A stretch of DNA of 46,364 bases from assembly GCF_937920395.1 (NCBI RefSeq), contig NZ_CALEVF010000281.1, forward strand, positions 1-46,364, in the 5' to 3' direction. Numbering within the stretch: position 1 is the stretch's first letter; every line of letters begins with the position of its first letter. This document shows positions 26,820-36,809 of the stretch, piece after piece. The notes under the pieces are model-generated. The model had not been told where the DNA came from. It searched no databases and saw only the letters and a program-made list of their open reading frames with translations. The translations under genes were made by a program, and so were the position numbers. This DNA comes from an uncultured Clostridium sp. GTDB taxonomy: Bacteria; Bacillota; Clostridia; Clostridiales; Clostridiaceae.

Positions 26820-29258
26820 TTAATTTCCCATTTCTACTTCTATTTTATGTCCGCATCCATCAGCAAATACAGGTAATATATTTCCTTGTATAACTTTTCC
26901 ATCCACAGTTATTACTTTAACACCTTTACAAATGTGCAAAGGATTAGTTACTTTAATATTATATATGTCTCCCCTAAATGATCTCTTAATCTCAAAACTA
27001 TTCCATTCTTTTGGAATGCAAGGATTTACACTAAGCCCATCATACTCAGGTTTTACACCTAAAATAAATTGAGTAATTGCAAAATAGTTCCATGCAGCAG
27101 TTCCTGTAAGCCAAGAATTCTTAGCTTCACCTTGCCTTGCTGCATCTTTTCCTGCTACCATTTGTGAATAAACATAAGGCTCAGTTCTATGAATCTCACT
27201 TATGTCTTCAATAAAGGCAGGAGCTATTTTTTTGTATACATCATATGCCCTATCCCCTCTGCCTAAAACTGTCTCAGCAATCATTATCCATGGATTGTTG
27301 TGACAGAATATTCCAGCATTTTCTTTGTAACCTGGTGGATAAGATGTAATTTCACCAATGTTTAAATCATACTTTGTATAAGCTGGTGTCAAAATCATTG
27401 TTCCATATTTGGTATCTAATTTTTCCTTTACAGAATCTAGTGCTTTTAACGCTAAACCTTCTTCTACCCCAATGCCTGCCATTACGCAGAACCCTTGTGA
27501 TTCTATATATATCTGTCCCTCATCATTATCTTTGCTACCAACCTTATTGCCAAAAGCATCATATGCTCTTAAAAACCAATCTCCGTCAAATCCCTTTTCT
27601 ATAACGGTCTTTCTCATATTATCAATATGAGTTTGTGCTATTTTAGCATCTTTATTCAATCCAAATCTTTTACATAATTCTACATACTCTGGTCCTATAA
27701 ACACGAACATGCCAGCAATAAGAACAGATTCCGCAACTCTTCCATCTGGATCTCCAAATGTTTGAAAAGACTCATCTGGTTCTGTAGAAAAACAGTTTAA
27801 ATTCAAACAATCATTCCAATCAGCTCTTCCAATTAAAGGAAGTCCATTAGGTCCAAGATTATTTACAACATGATAGAAAGAACGTTTTAAATGTTCCATA
27901 AGTGTATCTTTTATACTATCATCACAATTGAAAGCTACAAGTTCCTTTAATATACTAAAATCTCCTGTTTCTTTTATGTAGGCCGCAGTGCCTAATATTA
28001 ACCATAATGGATCATCATTAAATCCACCTCCAACTTCAAAGTTACCCTTTTTAGTTAACGGTTGATATTGATGATAAGCTCCACCATCCTCAAATTGTGT
28101 TGCTGCTATATCTAGTATTCTTTCTCTCGCTCTACCCGGAATCTGATGTACAAACCCAAGTAAATCTTGATTAGAGTCTCTAAAACCCATTCCTCTTCCA
28201 ATCCCAGATTCAAAATATGATGCACTTCTAGACATATTAAACGTTACCATGCATTGATAAGGATTCCATATATTAACCATACGGTTTAGCTTATCATCAT
28301 CACTTTTTATACTATATTTTGATAATAGATTAAGCCAATATTTACTTAAATCTTCTAATCCCTCTTCTACTTGAATATCTGTACTAAACCTTGCTATCAT
28401 ATCTTTAGCAATAGTTTTATTAATAACTCCAGGACTTTCCCACTTATCATCTTCCTTATTTTCTACGTATCCAATTATGAAGATTAAACTTGCTTCTTCA
28501 CCAGGTTTAAGTGTTAATGTTTTACTATGTGATCCTACAGGAGACCATCCACTAGCTACAGAATCATTTGATTTACCACTCATAACTGTTTGTGGCGAAT
28601 CAAACCCATTGTATAATCCTAGAAATGACTCTCTGTCACTATCGAATCCATCTATATCCGTATTAACTGAGTAAAATGAATAATGATTACGTCTTTCTCT
28701 ATACTCCGTTTTATGATAAATCACAGAATTATCTATTTCCACTTCACCAGTACTAAAATTTCTTTGAAAATTAGTCATATCATCATAAGCATTCCATAAA
28801 CAAAATTCAATGAATGAAAATATTTTAATTTCCTTAGTATGATTTGATGTGTTTTTTATTTTAAGTTGATTGATTTCTCCGTGATACTTTAAAGGGACAA
28901 ACATTAATTGTTCTACTTGAATACCATTTCTTGCGCTTTTAATTTTAGTATATCCAAGTCCATGTCTACATTCATAGGAATCCAATTCAGTTTTAACTGG
29001 CATATATCCTGGTGTCCACACGTCACCACCATCGTTTATATAATAATATCTTCCCCCACTATCTACAGGTGCACTATTATATCTATATCTAGTTAACCTT
29101 CGAAGCCGTGCATCCTTGTAAAAACAATAACCACCGCTAGTATTTGAAATTAGCGAGAAAAAATCATCTGTTCCAAGATAATTAATCCATGGATACGGAG
29201 TCTTAGGTGTAGTAATAACATACTCTTTGTTTATATCATCAAAATAACCAAATTTCAT
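26820..29258 (-). CDS. Cellobiose phosphorylase (GH94)
   Basis: This 812-residue protein closely follows clostridial cellobiose phosphorylases in length and sequence, for example MKFGYFDD at the N-terminus, [10 protein letters not shown], and [20 protein letters not shown]. The beta-sandwich N-terminal domain leads into an (alpha/alpha)6 catalytic barrel with the general acid Asp in [10 protein letters not shown] near residue 479. The cytoplasmic enzyme splits cellobiose with phosphate into glucose 1-phosphate and glucose. The ATG at 29258 follows AGGGGGGA. A LacI operator lies about 105 bp upstream. Nearby transport and chemotaxis genes are broken, so a transporter elsewhere would have to supply substrate. 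Confidence 0.95.
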   Translation of the reverse strand: MKFGYFDDINKEYVITTPKTPYPWINYLGTDDFFSLISNTSGGYCFYKDARLRRLTRYRYNSAPVDSGGRYYYINDGGDVWTPGYMPVKTELDSYECRHGLGYTKIKSARNGIQVEQLMFVPLKYHGEINQLKIKNTSNHTKEIKIFSFIEFCLWNAYDDMTNFQRNFSTGEVEIDNSVIYHKTEYRERRNHYSFYSVNTDIDGFDSDRESFLGLYNGFDSPQTVMSGKSNDSVASGWSPVGSHSKTLTLKPGEEASLIFIIGYVENKEDDKWESPGVINKTIAKDMIARFSTDIQVEEGLEDLSKYWLNLLSKYSIKSDDDKLNRMVNIWNPYQCMVTFNMSRSASYFESGIGRGMGFRDSNQDLLGFVHQIPGRARERILDIAATQFEDGGAYHQYQPLTKKGNFEVGGGFNDDPLWLILGTAAYIKETGDFSILKELVAFNCDDSIKDTLMEHLKRSFYHVVNNLGPNGLPLIGRADWNDCLNLNCFSTEPDESFQTFGDPDGRVAESVLIAGMFVFIGPEYVELCKRFGLNKDAKIAQTHIDNMRKTVIEKGFDGDWFLRAYDAFGNKVGSKDNDEGQIYIESQGFCVMAGIGVEEGLALKALDSVKEKLDTKYGTMILTPAYTKYDLNIGEITSYPPGYKENAGIFCHNNPWIMIAETVLGRGDRAYDVYKKIAPAFIEDISEIHRTEPYVYSQMVAGKDAARQGEAKNSWLTGTAAWNYFAITQFILGVKPEYDGLSVNPCIPKEWNSFEIKRSFRGDIYNIKVTNPLHICKGVKVITVDGKVIQGNILPVFADGCGHKIEVEMGN

Positions 29259-29352
29259 TGTTCATCCCCCCTATATTTGTACAATTCTATTTTATATAAA
29301 AAGTTTAAATATATCAATTATCATATAAGCGTCTATTCGCTCTAATTATTAC

Positions 29353-29378
29353 ATTATATTCTATTAACGCGTGTTTAT
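29353..29378 (-). promoter_or_regulatory. Cellobiose phosphorylase promoter region with LacI operator
   Basis: The operator AACGCGTGTTTAT (29366-29378) is identical over 13 bp to that at the regulator gene. On the minus strand a TATAAT (complement of 29353-29358) follows it directly, so a bound repressor would occupy the -35/-10 spacer. The -35 element itself is poor. Confidence 0.75.
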
Positions 29379-29487
29379 GAGTTTTTTTGCACTTTTTTAA
29401 ATTTATATAAAAAATATGCAATACACATTAATTTATTACCCTCAAATCACCTTTTTATTTGAGTAATTTTCATATAAGGACTATATA

Positions 29488-29811
29488 TTACTTTAATTTA
29501 ATATTATGTTGAATATCATTTAATAAAATTATAATTTCACCAAACCCAATAATCAAAAATCCACTTATAAAAGAAGATCCCATAATTGCAATTGCGTATA
29601 CCCATCTTAATGGATTTGGATTTGATGTTACACCACTCGCTGGAGTAGTTAATAATAATCCAAGAATTAGACCACAGAAAATTCCGAGTCCCATTGCAAT
29701 TTTACCTATTAATTTTATCATAACACCAATTTTATTTTTTTTGCTTATTATTAATGTATTACTATCTATTGTTTTTTTTCGAATTTCTAAAATTTCATTT
29801 AAACTCGCCAT
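29488..29811 (-). CDS. Small membrane protein of unknown function
   Basis: This 107-residue protein has a charged N-terminal segment (residues 1-28), then two hydrophobic segments (about 30-55 and 68-95) separated by a short Gly/Pro/Asn-rich loop, and a basic tail. I do not recognise a family. It starts 3 bp after the stop of a second small membrane protein on the same strand, so the two are co-transcribed and perhaps act together. The ATG at 29811 lies at the end of that gene, with AAGGAG inside its last codons. Confidence 0.7.
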   Translation of the reverse strand: MASLNEILEIRKKTIDSNTLIISKKNKIGVMIKLIGKIAMGLGIFCGLILGLLLTTPASGVTSNPNPLRWVYAIAIMGSSFISGFLIIGFGEIIILLNDIQHNIKLK

Positions 29812-29814
29812 ATC

Positions 29815-30003
29815 TTATTTCTCCTTTTGATTGGAATATAATCTTATAAAAAATATAAATAAAGATATCATCCCGAATAAATAAAAAAGCCCAAATACTT
29901 TGCCTACTGCATTTCCTGCATCTATAAAAGTATAATAAATCTCAGATAATATCATTAAAAATGTTCCAATCACTGCAATTAGTGTTGCTGTTTTTAATTT
30001 CAA
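29815..30003 (-). CDS. Small membrane protein of unknown function
   Basis: This 62-residue protein has two membrane segments (about residues 5-25 and 33-55), a short acidic loop and a basic C-terminus (RLYSNQKEK). No family is recognised. It is the first gene of a two-gene unit with the 107-residue membrane protein downstream. Both lie between the cellobiose and deoxyribose loci with no visible link to either. Confidence 0.65.
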   Translation of the reverse strand: MKLKTATLIAVIGTFLMILSEIYYTFIDAGNAVGKVFGLFYLFGMISLFIFFIRLYSNQKEK

Positions 30004-30165
30004 ATTCAGCCATCTCCCATAATTTGTATAAGTATATATATATATGTATAATTCTATATATATACTTATAATCCTCTAATTTATTTTTTGAATTTTATAT
30101 TGTATCATATATATCTTTTTTTATCATTTTTAAAACAAATTTAAAATAATTATAAGTTTTAAATA

Positions 30166-30220
30166 TTTACGCAAAAAAATATTCCATTAATTTTAATTTA
30201 GGAATACCCTTTTGCGTAAA
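30166..30220. repeat. Long inverted repeat after the deoxyribose operon
   Basis: TTTACGCAAAA (30166-30176) is perfectly complementary to TTTTGCGTAAA (30210-30220). Inside it TATTCC (30180-30185) pairs with GGAATA (30201-30206) across a 3-nt mismatch bubble and a 15-nt loop. It lies 50 bp past the kinase stop. No T run follows, so a terminator role is uncertain; it could be an operator or an mRNA-stabilising 3' hairpin. Confidence 0.6.
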
Positions 30221-30269
30221 ATTTTATAAATGTCAATTCTTTAATAATCCATAGATGCAATTGATAGAT

Positions 30270-31190
30270 TTATTTGTTTTGTTTAATAAATTTATCAAAT
30301 TCAGCCACGGTTGGATAAGAAGACTGTGTACCATATTTTGTAACACTTAGTGCTGCAAACGCTGTTGCTTTTTTTAAAGATAACAAAATATCTTTTGTTG
30401 TTACATAAAAATGTGCAAAACATCCAATAAATGAATCACCGGCACCCGTTGTATCAATTGCATTAACTTTATATGCTTTCACATAATGCTCCTCATTATT
30501 GTTTACCCAAAGAACTCCTCTACTTCCCATTGTAACAATAACATTTTTAACACCTTTATTTGCAATGTAATGTGCCGCCTCTTTTATCTCATCTATTGTA
30601 TTTACATTTCTATTTGTTACGATACCCAATTCACTTTCATTTGGTGCAAAAAAATCACATTTACAAACATAACTTAAATCTATATCCGGTATACAAGGAG
30701 CAGGATTTAGTAAAACTGGAATATGATTTTCATTTGCAAAATCTATTGCATAATAAACAGTCTCTAAACTGATTTCTAACTGCAAAACAATCAAAGAACA
30801 TTCTTTCAATTGTTTACTTGCATCATCTATATCCTTTGTTGATAAATCTTTATTTGCGCCTTTAATAATCAAAATACTATTTTTAGAGTTTTTCTCAACA
30901 AAAATAGGTGCAACACCACTTGCCTTATTTTTTTGAATTGTAACAAAGTCAGTGTTAATACCATTTTCTTTTAAGTTTTTAATAGTATTTTCACCAAAAA
31001 GATCATCTCCAACTTTACTTACCATCATAACATCAGATTCAAATTTTGAGGCTGCAATAGCTTGATTTGCTCCTTTACCACCGAACCCCATTTTAAAATC
31101 CGGTGCTTCTAAAGTTTCACCCTCTTTTGGCATACGATCAATATAAGTTATTAAATCTATCATATTTGAACCAATAACTGCTATCTTCAT
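30270..31190 (-). CDS. PfkB family sugar kinase (ribokinase or deoxyribokinase)
   Basis: This 306-residue protein is a ribokinase-type PfkB kinase, with the N-terminal motif GGKGANQA near residue 36-44 and the C-terminal signature DTTGAGDSFIGC with the catalytic Asp near 250. The context (aldolase, permease and epimerase of a deoxyribose operon) points to 2-deoxyribose as substrate, giving deoxyribose 5-phosphate for DeoC, as with Salmonella DeoK. Ribokinase and deoxyribokinase cannot be separated from sequence alone. The ATG at 31190 follows AGGGAGGG. It is the last gene of the left arm. Confidence 0.88.
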   Translation of the reverse strand: MKIAVIGSNMIDLITYIDRMPKEGETLEAPDFKMGFGGKGANQAIAASKFESDVMMVSKVGDDLFGENTIKNLKENGINTDFVTIQKNKASGVAPIFVEKNSKNSILIIKGANKDLSTKDIDDASKQLKECSLIVLQLEISLETVYYAIDFANENHIPVLLNPAPCIPDIDLSYVCKCDFFAPNESELGIVTNRNVNTIDEIKEAAHYIANKGVKNVIVTMGSRGVLWVNNNEEHYVKAYKVNAIDTTGAGDSFIGCFAHFYVTTKDILLSLKKATAFAALSVTKYGTQSSYPTVAEFDKFIKQNK

Positions 31191-31246
31191 TTATAAACCC
31201 TCCCTATATACTGTAATACAACTTTTATCTTTGATTTAATTATATC

Positions 31247-32260
31247 TTATCTTTTTCCAGTTATAACTTTAAATGTTCTTTTTTCTTGTGGTTTCAAATA
31301 AATTAAGCTACCGTTTTCTTTTGCTGCATTAAACCCTTCTGGCCTGCACGTTCCTGGTAATACAAAGGCTGCAACTTTTTGATCTTCATTATATAATAGC
31401 CATCTTGTAGCATAATTAAAATCTTTTGTTGAAAATTTAGTGAAAAATATAAATTCTTCCGGGGAAGCCATTTCAAATGTTAATTCTTCTCCATACTTTT
31501 CTAAATTATCTGCGAAAAAAACAATTTCAGGATCATACATCTCTGATCCATTTAATACATTTAATGAACCTGGGTGCTCTTTAAGCTCTTTGTTATAAGC
31601 AAGCCACCCCTTCGTAGGATGAACATGAGCTGGAATTGATTCTCTAAGCATAAACGCCTCATTTGGTAACGATTGAGTTAATTTAGCATTATTAACATAT
31701 GCATAATTCATATGACACATATATTGTAGGGGCATATCTTGACACTCTGACAAATTTGTCACAGACATCTCAATACAAATATTTGATTCTCCTTTACTTA
31801 ATGTAACACTTGGACTTGCTAAATAATGATCTCCAAAACCTTTAGCATATTCTGTATCTCCTGCAATTTTCACAAAATCATTATCAATCTCAAGCCATGA
31901 GTTATCCATTTTTGAACAAGCCATTTCACCATGTAAAAGATGAGTATCTGTAGGAGATGGGCAACCATTAGCTAGAAGTCCTGAATGAAAAGCAAAGCAA
32001 CCATAGGTCTCTACAATTTCATTAGCCTCCCTAGGAATTTTAAACATATTCTTCATTCTAAGATCATGTCCATCAAATTCTAATCCCCATATGATTTGTC
32101 CCATAAATGGAAGAATAGTTACCTTTCCTTTACTATTAGTTAATTCTATTGCCTCAATATCTGATGGATACTTAAATAATGTTACTTCAAATTCCTCTGA
32201 TTTATAAATAACATAGCGTTTTTGACTAAACATATCCCTTTGTAAAAATATTTTATTCAC
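31247..32260 (-). CDS. Aldose 1-epimerase-like protein (DeoX-like)
   Basis: This 337-residue protein is a galactose-mutarotase-fold protein (DUF4432/aldose epimerase-like), with beta-sandwich motifs such as FMGQIIWGLEFDGHDLRMKN, a His-containing HLLHGEMACSKM near residue 115 and GTCRPEGFNAAKENG at the C-terminus. In Salmonella the deoQKPX genes encode an epimerase-like DeoX together with a deoxyribose kinase and permease. The same set here supports interconversion of deoxyribose anomers before phosphorylation. The start is GTG at 32260, with GAGGAG at a good distance. Function is inferred from fold and context. Confidence 0.75.
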   Translation of the reverse strand: MNKIFLQRDMFSQKRYVIYKSEEFEVTLFKYPSDIEAIELTNSKGKVTILPFMGQIIWGLEFDGHDLRMKNMFKIPREANEIVETYGCFAFHSGLLANGCPSPTDTHLLHGEMACSKMDNSWLEIDNDFVKIAGDTEYAKGFGDHYLASPSVTLSKGESNICIEMSVTNLSECQDMPLQYMCHMNYAYVNNAKLTQSLPNEAFMLRESIPAHVHPTKGWLAYNKELKEHPGSLNVLNGSEMYDPEIVFFADNLEKYGEELTFEMASPEEFIFFTKFSTKDFNYATRWLLYNEDQKVAAFVLPGTCRPEGFNAAKENGSLIYLKPQEKRTFKVITGKR

Positions 32261-32277
32261 TGCAATCCACTCCTCTA

Positions 32278-33600
32278 TTAATTTTTTTGTGAAATGTTTT
32301 TAAACCTTTTCATTTCCGAGTAAAAATATATACCTACTAAAGCAAAACAAATGGTTGGCACTATGAATGATAGCTGCATTGAACCAATAGCATCCGATAC
32401 AAGGCCTTGTATTGCCGGAATAAATGCCCCTCCAACTATTGCCATAACAATAATTGCACCAGCTGTTTCTGTATATTTCTTATCTTTTACGGAATCCAAA
32501 GTTTCAGCATAAATTGTAGCCCAACATGGTCCAAACAAGAAACTTGCTACAATTGCTGCATATACAGAAGTAAAGTTTGGAGATAATGTTACATATAGTA
32601 GTGATAAACATCCAACTATTGAATATATAAATAATACTTTTGATGCATTAAACTTATTCATCAAGAAATTAGCTACAAATTTACCAAGGAAAAAGGCTAT
32701 AAATGTATATATCATATACGTTGAAGCACTTCTTTCACTTATATTTTTATCTAATGTTAATGCTAATCTTATAGTAAATGACCAAACCGTTGTTTGCATA
32801 CCTACATATATGAATTGAGCAATAATACCTTTTTTAAAATTATTATTTTTAGATAAATATTTTAGTGTTTCTAAGATACTTACTTTAGTTTCTTCTTTAC
32901 CTTTAATATTTTGAGATTTACATTTAGGAAACTTAGTGATTACAAACAAAATAAATACTACAATTAAAATTAAAATAAGATATTTATAAGGTTGTAATGT
33001 ATGCTGCAGAGCAGATGCTCCAAAATCTTTAGCCGCTTGTGGTGTCATTTTTGACATCTGTGACTTTAAAGATGCACCATTTTGGAAAATAAGATATTTT
33101 CCGAGTAAAACTCCTATAATGGATCCTATTGGATAAACTGTTTGACTAATATTTAAACGAAGAGTTGCTTTATCTCTCGGTCCCATAAGCGAACTATACG
33201 TATTAGCTGATGTTTCTAAAAAACTAAGTCCTATAGCAAGAACAAAAATTGCTACTAAAAACATTGAATACGTTGCCATATTTGATGCAGGATAAAATAA
33301 AGTACAACCAATAATATAAAAACCAAGTCCTGATAATATAGCTATTTTATAACTTGTTTTTTTAATTAATAATGCTGCTGGAATAGCAATTAAAAAATAT
33401 CCTCCATAAAATGCACTTTGTACTAACGCACTAGCAAAATCACTTAAATAAAATACACTTTTAAACTGTGTAATCAATATGTCATTTAAACTAGCAGCCG
33501 CTGCCCATAAAGGAAATAATAATGATAGCAAACTAAATTGAAAACCTGGCATTTCACTTAAATAACCATCTGGATATTGCTTAATATCTTTCATACGCAT
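32278..33600 (-). CDS. MFS permease, FucP-like (probable deoxyribose importer)
   Basis: This 440-residue protein has twelve membrane helices and belongs to the fucose:H+ symporter-like branch of the major facilitator superfamily (FFxxGYFL-like segment near residue 60: [20 protein letters not shown], and the N-terminal [21 protein letters not shown]). Salmonella DeoP, a deoxyribose permease, is in this branch. The ATG at 33600 follows AAAGGAG and overlaps the end of deoC1 by 20 bp, so expression is coupled to the aldolase. Substrate assigned from context. Confidence 0.82.
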   Translation of the reverse strand: MRMKDIKQYPDGYLSEMPGFQFSLLSLLFPLWAAAASLNDILITQFKSVFYLSDFASALVQSAFYGGYFLIAIPAALLIKKTSYKIAILSGLGFYIIGCTLFYPASNMATYSMFLVAIFVLAIGLSFLETSANTYSSLMGPRDKATLRLNISQTVYPIGSIIGVLLGKYLIFQNGASLKSQMSKMTPQAAKDFGASALQHTLQPYKYLILILIVVFILFVITKFPKCKSQNIKGKEETKVSILETLKYLSKNNNFKKGIIAQFIYVGMQTTVWSFTIRLALTLDKNISERSASTYMIYTFIAFFLGKFVANFLMNKFNASKVLFIYSIVGCLSLLYVTLSPNFTSVYAAIVASFLFGPCWATIYAETLDSVKDKKYTETAGAIIVMAIVGGAFIPAIQGLVSDAIGSMQLSFIVPTICFALVGIYFYSEMKRFKNISQKN

Positions 33601-34261
33601 ATAAATTTCTCCTTTGTTTATATGATTTTTTAAGTTCTATTCCACAACTTGCACCAATTCTAGAAGCACCATTGTTTATCATCTCTAACATTTCTTCTTT
33701 TGTATGTATACCACCTGAAGCCTTAACTCCCATATCATCACCAACAGTTTCACGCATTAACTTAACATCATGTGCATTAGCACCACCTTTTGAAAATCCA
33801 GTTGATGTTTTAACAAAATCTGCTCCAGCTTCTTTTGCTAAAATGCATGCTCTGACTTTCTCTTTATCTGTTAATAAGCATGTCTCTATAATTACTTTAA
33901 CTAGTTTATCGCCTGAAGCTTCCACAATCTTCTTAATTTCTTCTCTTACATAATCCTCATTACCTGATTTGAGTTGCCCTATGGCAATAACCATATCCAC
34001 TTCATCGGCACCATCTTCAACTGCAATTTTAGTTTCATATACTTTAGACTCCGCAGATGCTGCTCCAAGTGGAAACCCAACCACCACGCAAACGTTAACA
34101 TTCGAATCCTTCAATTGATTATTGGCAAGCTTAGCCCAACTCGTATTTATGCAAACTGATGCAAAATCATAAGTCTTCGCTTCCTCAATAAGCTTCAATA
34201 TTTCTTTCTCCGTTGCATCTGGTTTTAACAATGTATGATCAATATATTTAGATATTTTCAT
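33581..34261 (-). CDS. deoC: Deoxyribose-phosphate aldolase, copy 1
   Basis: This 226-residue TIM-barrel enzyme cleaves 2-deoxyribose 5-phosphate into glyceraldehyde 3-phosphate and acetaldehyde. The Schiff-base Lys151 lies in [11 protein letters not shown], the proton-relay Lys180 in KASGGI and the Asp89 in EVDMVI. It is first in the left arm, behind an operator-covered promoter. The C-terminus ([14 protein letters not shown]) runs about 15 residues beyond what the second copy has and is encoded by the ribosome binding site and start of the permease gene. The ATG at 34261 follows AAGGAG. Confidence 0.95.
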   Translation of the reverse strand: MKISKYIDHTLLKPDATEKEILKLIEEAKTYDFASVCINTSWAKLANNQLKDSNVNVCVVVGFPLGAASAESKVYETKIAVEDGADEVDMVIAIGQLKSGNEDYVREEIKKIVEASGDKLVKVIIETCLLTDKEKVRACILAKEAGADFVKTSTGFSKGGANAHDVKLMRETVGDDMGVKASGGIHTKEEMLEMINNGASRIGASCGIELKKSYKQRRNLYAYERY

Positions 34262-34296
34262 ATGTTTACAACTCCTTAAATTTTATCTATATATGC

Positions 34297-34325
34297 ATAA
34301 TAACATCCTTTTGCACAAATGTAAA
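34297..34325 (-). promoter_or_regulatory. Promoter of the deoC1 operon
   Basis: On the minus strand TTTACA (34320-34325) and TATTAT (34297-34302) are 17 bp apart. The -35 element and the adjoining spacer are one arm of the inverted repeat. The same elements and spacing occur before cdd. Confidence 0.8.
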
Positions 34326-34350
34326 CTATTAATTTTACATTTGTGCAAAA
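34309..34350. promoter_or_regulatory. DeoR-type operator, perfect inverted repeat
   Basis: TTTTGCACAAATGTAAA (34309-34325) and its exact reverse complement (34334-34350) flank an 8-bp spacer. One arm overlaps the -35 region of the deoC1 promoter. A related half-site is present before cdd. The adjacent SorC/DeoR-type protein is the obvious ligand; it could bind both arms cooperatively. Confidence 0.8.
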
Positions 34351-34410
34351 TAGTATTTTTTTGTGTCCAATGATTGAAAAATGCAATAATTTTATTTTAC
34401 AACAAGTTTC

Positions 34411-34446
34411 AAAAAATAAAAAAGCTACTGTATAATATCCAGTAGT
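34411..34446 (-). terminator. Terminator of the deoR-type gene
   Basis: CTACTG (34425-34430) pairs with CAGTAG (34440-34445); on the minus strand the stem is followed by a T-rich run (complement of 34411-34423). It separates the regulator from the deoC1 operon. Confidence 0.75.
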
Positions 34447-34453
34447 ATCTCCC

Positions 34454-35395
34454 TTATTTTTTTAAAAGTAATAATTTAGCAGTGAATTGATCTATCACTA
34501 ACGTATTAGCTATTTTAGATGTTAGTGCAACATTCAAAGCATCAATTTTTCTTTCTCCACCTGCAACCAAAATAGTTTGTTCCTTTTTTTTCAATTCATC
34601 TAACTCTATTCCAACTATTCGACTATTAATTTTTTCGTCACATATTTCACCTTTATTATTAAAAAAACGTGAACATACATCACCAACTGCATGATCCTGA
34701 ATAGATTTTATCTCTTCTTTATTAAAATAACCTAACCTAAATAATAAAGCGTCATCTTTAACTGTACCTACAGAAAATATAGCAATATTCGCTTGTTTAC
34801 CCATTTGTATTATTTGATTAATATGACTATCTTTTTCTGTAATTTTTTTAAGTTCAGGCGTATCAAATATAAGTGGTAATGGTAAAGATCTTCCATTTGC
34901 ATGAAATGCATTTGTAAACAATTTATTTACCTCAGATGCATATGTACTAATATGTGTATGACTTAACCCACCTTTAAGCTGAACAACCTGAACACCCTTT
35001 AATTTCTTATCAACCAACTGCGAAGCTATAGAATACATAGTTGTACCCCAACTTATTCCAATAATATCGTCATCTTTAACAATATTATTAAGATACTCAG
35101 CTGCCGCGCGACCTATATGTTTTTTTATCTCTTCATTATTATTTAATGGCGCATAAGCAATAATAACAGTACCTAAATTATATTTTTCTTTTAATGCTAT
35201 TGATAAATCATCCGATATATTGGCCGGATCATTTATTTGAATAGTAACATAGCCGTGTTCCCTTGCGTAATTTAAAAGTTTAGATACTGTCGGCCTAGAA
35301 ATCTTTAGTGATTCTGCAATTTGATTTTGACTATATTGAGATTCATAATACAATCTTGCAACATTTATACTCTGCCTATCCTTATTTTTCTCCAT
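34454..35395 (-). CDS. deoR: SorC/DeoR-type transcriptional regulator of deoxynucleoside use
   Basis: This 313-residue protein belongs to the SorC family, which includes Bacillus subtilis DeoR. The N-terminal helix-turn-helix is YSQNQIAESLKISRPTVSKL (residues about 16-35). A sugar-phosphate-binding domain follows (about 60-310) with GISWGTTMYSIASQL and the VAGGERKIDAL segment. B. subtilis DeoR responds to deoxyribose 5-phosphate, and the flanking genes produce and consume that compound, so the same signal is likely. It has its own promoter, lacks an obvious operator there, and sits between the two arms it probably controls. The ATG at 35395 follows CAGGAGA. Confidence 0.88.
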   Translation of the reverse strand: MEKNKDRQSINVARLYYESQYSQNQIAESLKISRPTVSKLLNYAREHGYVTIQINDPANISDDLSIALKEKYNLGTVIIAYAPLNNNEEIKKHIGRAAAEYLNNIVKDDDIIGISWGTTMYSIASQLVDKKLKGVQVVQLKGGLSHTHISTYASEVNKLFTNAFHANGRSLPLPLIFDTPELKKITEKDSHINQIIQMGKQANIAIFSVGTVKDDALLFRLGYFNKEEIKSIQDHAVGDVCSRFFNNKGEICDEKINSRIVGIELDELKKKEQTILVAGGERKIDALNVALTSKIANTLVIDQFTAKLLLLKK

Positions 35396-35465
35396 AATTT
35401 TAGTCTCCTGTTATAATTTATGATATAGTGAAATTTAGGATAACATATTAAAATCCCATGATAAT

Positions 35466-35494
35466 AGTATATTGTTCTTAAATTTAAATGTCAA
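35466..35494 (-). promoter_or_regulatory. Promoter of the deoR-type gene
   Basis: On the minus strand TTGACA (35489-35494) and TATACT (35466-35471) are 17 bp apart, a near-consensus promoter, with no copy of the operator, suggesting constitutive regulator expression. Confidence 0.75.
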
Positions 35495-35521
35495 TATATC
35501 ATACATAATTTCACCTGCAAC

Positions 35522-35550
35522 TTTACAATTGTGCCAATAAGCTTTATTAT
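35522..35550 (+). promoter_or_regulatory. cdd operon promoter with operator half-site
   Basis: TTTACA (35522-35527) and TATTAT (35545-35550) are 17 bp apart. From the -35 on, 35522-35538 match the deoC1 operator arm at 14 of 17 positions (TTTACA-N-TTGTGC-N-AA). The upstream arm is not conserved. Confidence 0.75.
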
Positions 35551-35586
35551 AAAATCATACTCATGTCTAAAAGGGGGTTTATTATT

Positions 35587-35985
35587 GTGGAATACCAGGA
35601 TTTAGTTTCTAAAGCAATTGACGCAAGAAAAAATTCTTACTCTCCATATTCTAATTTCAAAGTTGGAGCCGCTGTATTAACTTACGACGGGAAGATATAT
35701 ACAGGATGTAACATAGAAAACGCATCCTATGGTGCAACAAATTGTGCGGAAAGAACTGCGATATTTAAGGCAGTATCTGAAGGGTATACAACTATTAAGG
35801 CAATTGCAATAGTCGGAGTAGAAAATGATTATACTTATCCTTGTGGTATTTGTAGACAAGTGATAGCAGAATTTGCATCAGTTGATACTAAGATAATTCT
35901 TGGAAAAGGTAAAACTGAGTATTTAGTTAAAACATTAGATGAGATATTACCAGGCGCTTTCACTAAAAAAGATCTAATAAAATAA
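35587..35985 (+). CDS. cdd: Cytidine deaminase
   Basis: This 132-residue homotetrameric zinc enzyme converts cytidine and deoxycytidine to uridine and deoxyuridine. The zinc ligands are Cys53 in NCAERTA (with catalytic Glu55) and Cys86 and Cys89 in PCGICRQV. An ATG at 35563 is in frame, but the ribosome binding site (AAGGGGG) lies between it and the GTG at 35587, so GTG is the start. First gene of the right arm; its product feeds the nucleoside phosphorylase at the end of the operon. Confidence 0.95.
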   Translation: MEYQDLVSKAIDARKNSYSPYSNFKVGAAVLTYDGKIYTGCNIENASYGATNCAERTAIFKAVSEGYTTIKAIAIVGVENDYTYPCGICRQVIAEFASVDTKIILGKGKTEYLVKTLDEILPGAFTKKDLIK

Positions 35986-36012
35986 TAATAAAGATAAAAA
36001 GGGAGATTTACA

Positions 36013-36654
36013 ATGAATATTGCTAAACTTATTGATCATACTGAATTAAAACCAGATGCAACAAAAACACAAATTCTACAATTAATACAGGAGGCTAAGA
36101 AAAATAATTTTGCTTCAGTTTGTGTAAATCCAATATGGACTAAAGTTGCTAGCCTAGGATTAAAAGATAGCGAAGTCAATGTTTGTGTTGTTATAGGATT
36201 TCCACTAGGTGCAAACACAACTGAAACAAAAGCCTTTGAAGCAAAAGATGCCATTAAAAATGGTGCAACTGAAGTGGATATGGTTATTAGCATTGGTGAA
36301 CTAAAGAATAAAAATTATGCTTATGTAGAGCAAGATATTAAAGCAGTAGTTGAAGTTGCAAAAGGAAAATCATTAGTAAAAGTTATTATTGAAACTTGCT
36401 TATTATCACAAGATGAAAAAATAAAAGCTTGCCAAATTGCTAAAAAAGCAGGTGCCGATTTTGTAAAAACCTCGACTGGCTTTTCAAAAGGTGGAGCAAC
36501 TGCTCCAGATGTTAAACTAATGCGTGAAACTGTAGGTAAAGAGATGGGTGTCAAAGCTTCCGGTGGTATCCATACCAAAGAAGAAGCTATGCAAATGGTT
36601 GAAGCTGGTGCAACTCGTATTGGGACAAGCTCAGGTATTTCAATTATTTCTTAG
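36013..36654 (+). CDS. deoC: Deoxyribose-phosphate aldolase, copy 2
   Basis: This 213-residue protein is a second DeoC, about the usual length for the family, with Schiff-base Lys152 in [11 protein letters not shown], proton-relay Lys181 in KASGGI and Asp89 in EVDMVI. It is clearly homologous to the left-arm copy along its whole length, but with many substitutions, so the two are old paralogues or one was acquired. It lies 27 bp after cdd and follows AAAGGGAG. Confidence 0.95.
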   Translation: MNIAKLIDHTELKPDATKTQILQLIQEAKKNNFASVCVNPIWTKVASLGLKDSEVNVCVVIGFPLGANTTETKAFEAKDAIKNGATEVDMVISIGELKNKNYAYVEQDIKAVVEVAKGKSLVKVIIETCLLSQDEKIKACQIAKKAGADFVKTSTGFSKGGATAPDVKLMRETVGKEMGVKASGGIHTKEEAMQMVEAGATRIGTSSGISIIS

Positions 36655-36809
36655 ATATAAAATTGTATTTTAAAAAAATACATATTATCAATATATATTT
36701 AAATAAACATGTAGTTTTGTATTTATGATTTTAATAACTGTAAATATAAGGCTACATATACAAATCTTTTTTAAGATCATAAAAATATTTTATATTTAGA
36801 TAGTATATA

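Noticed and set aside
36036..36578. Minus-strand ORFs over deoC2
   Set aside because: Antisense frames of a well-conserved aldolase with no ribosome binding site or family similarity.
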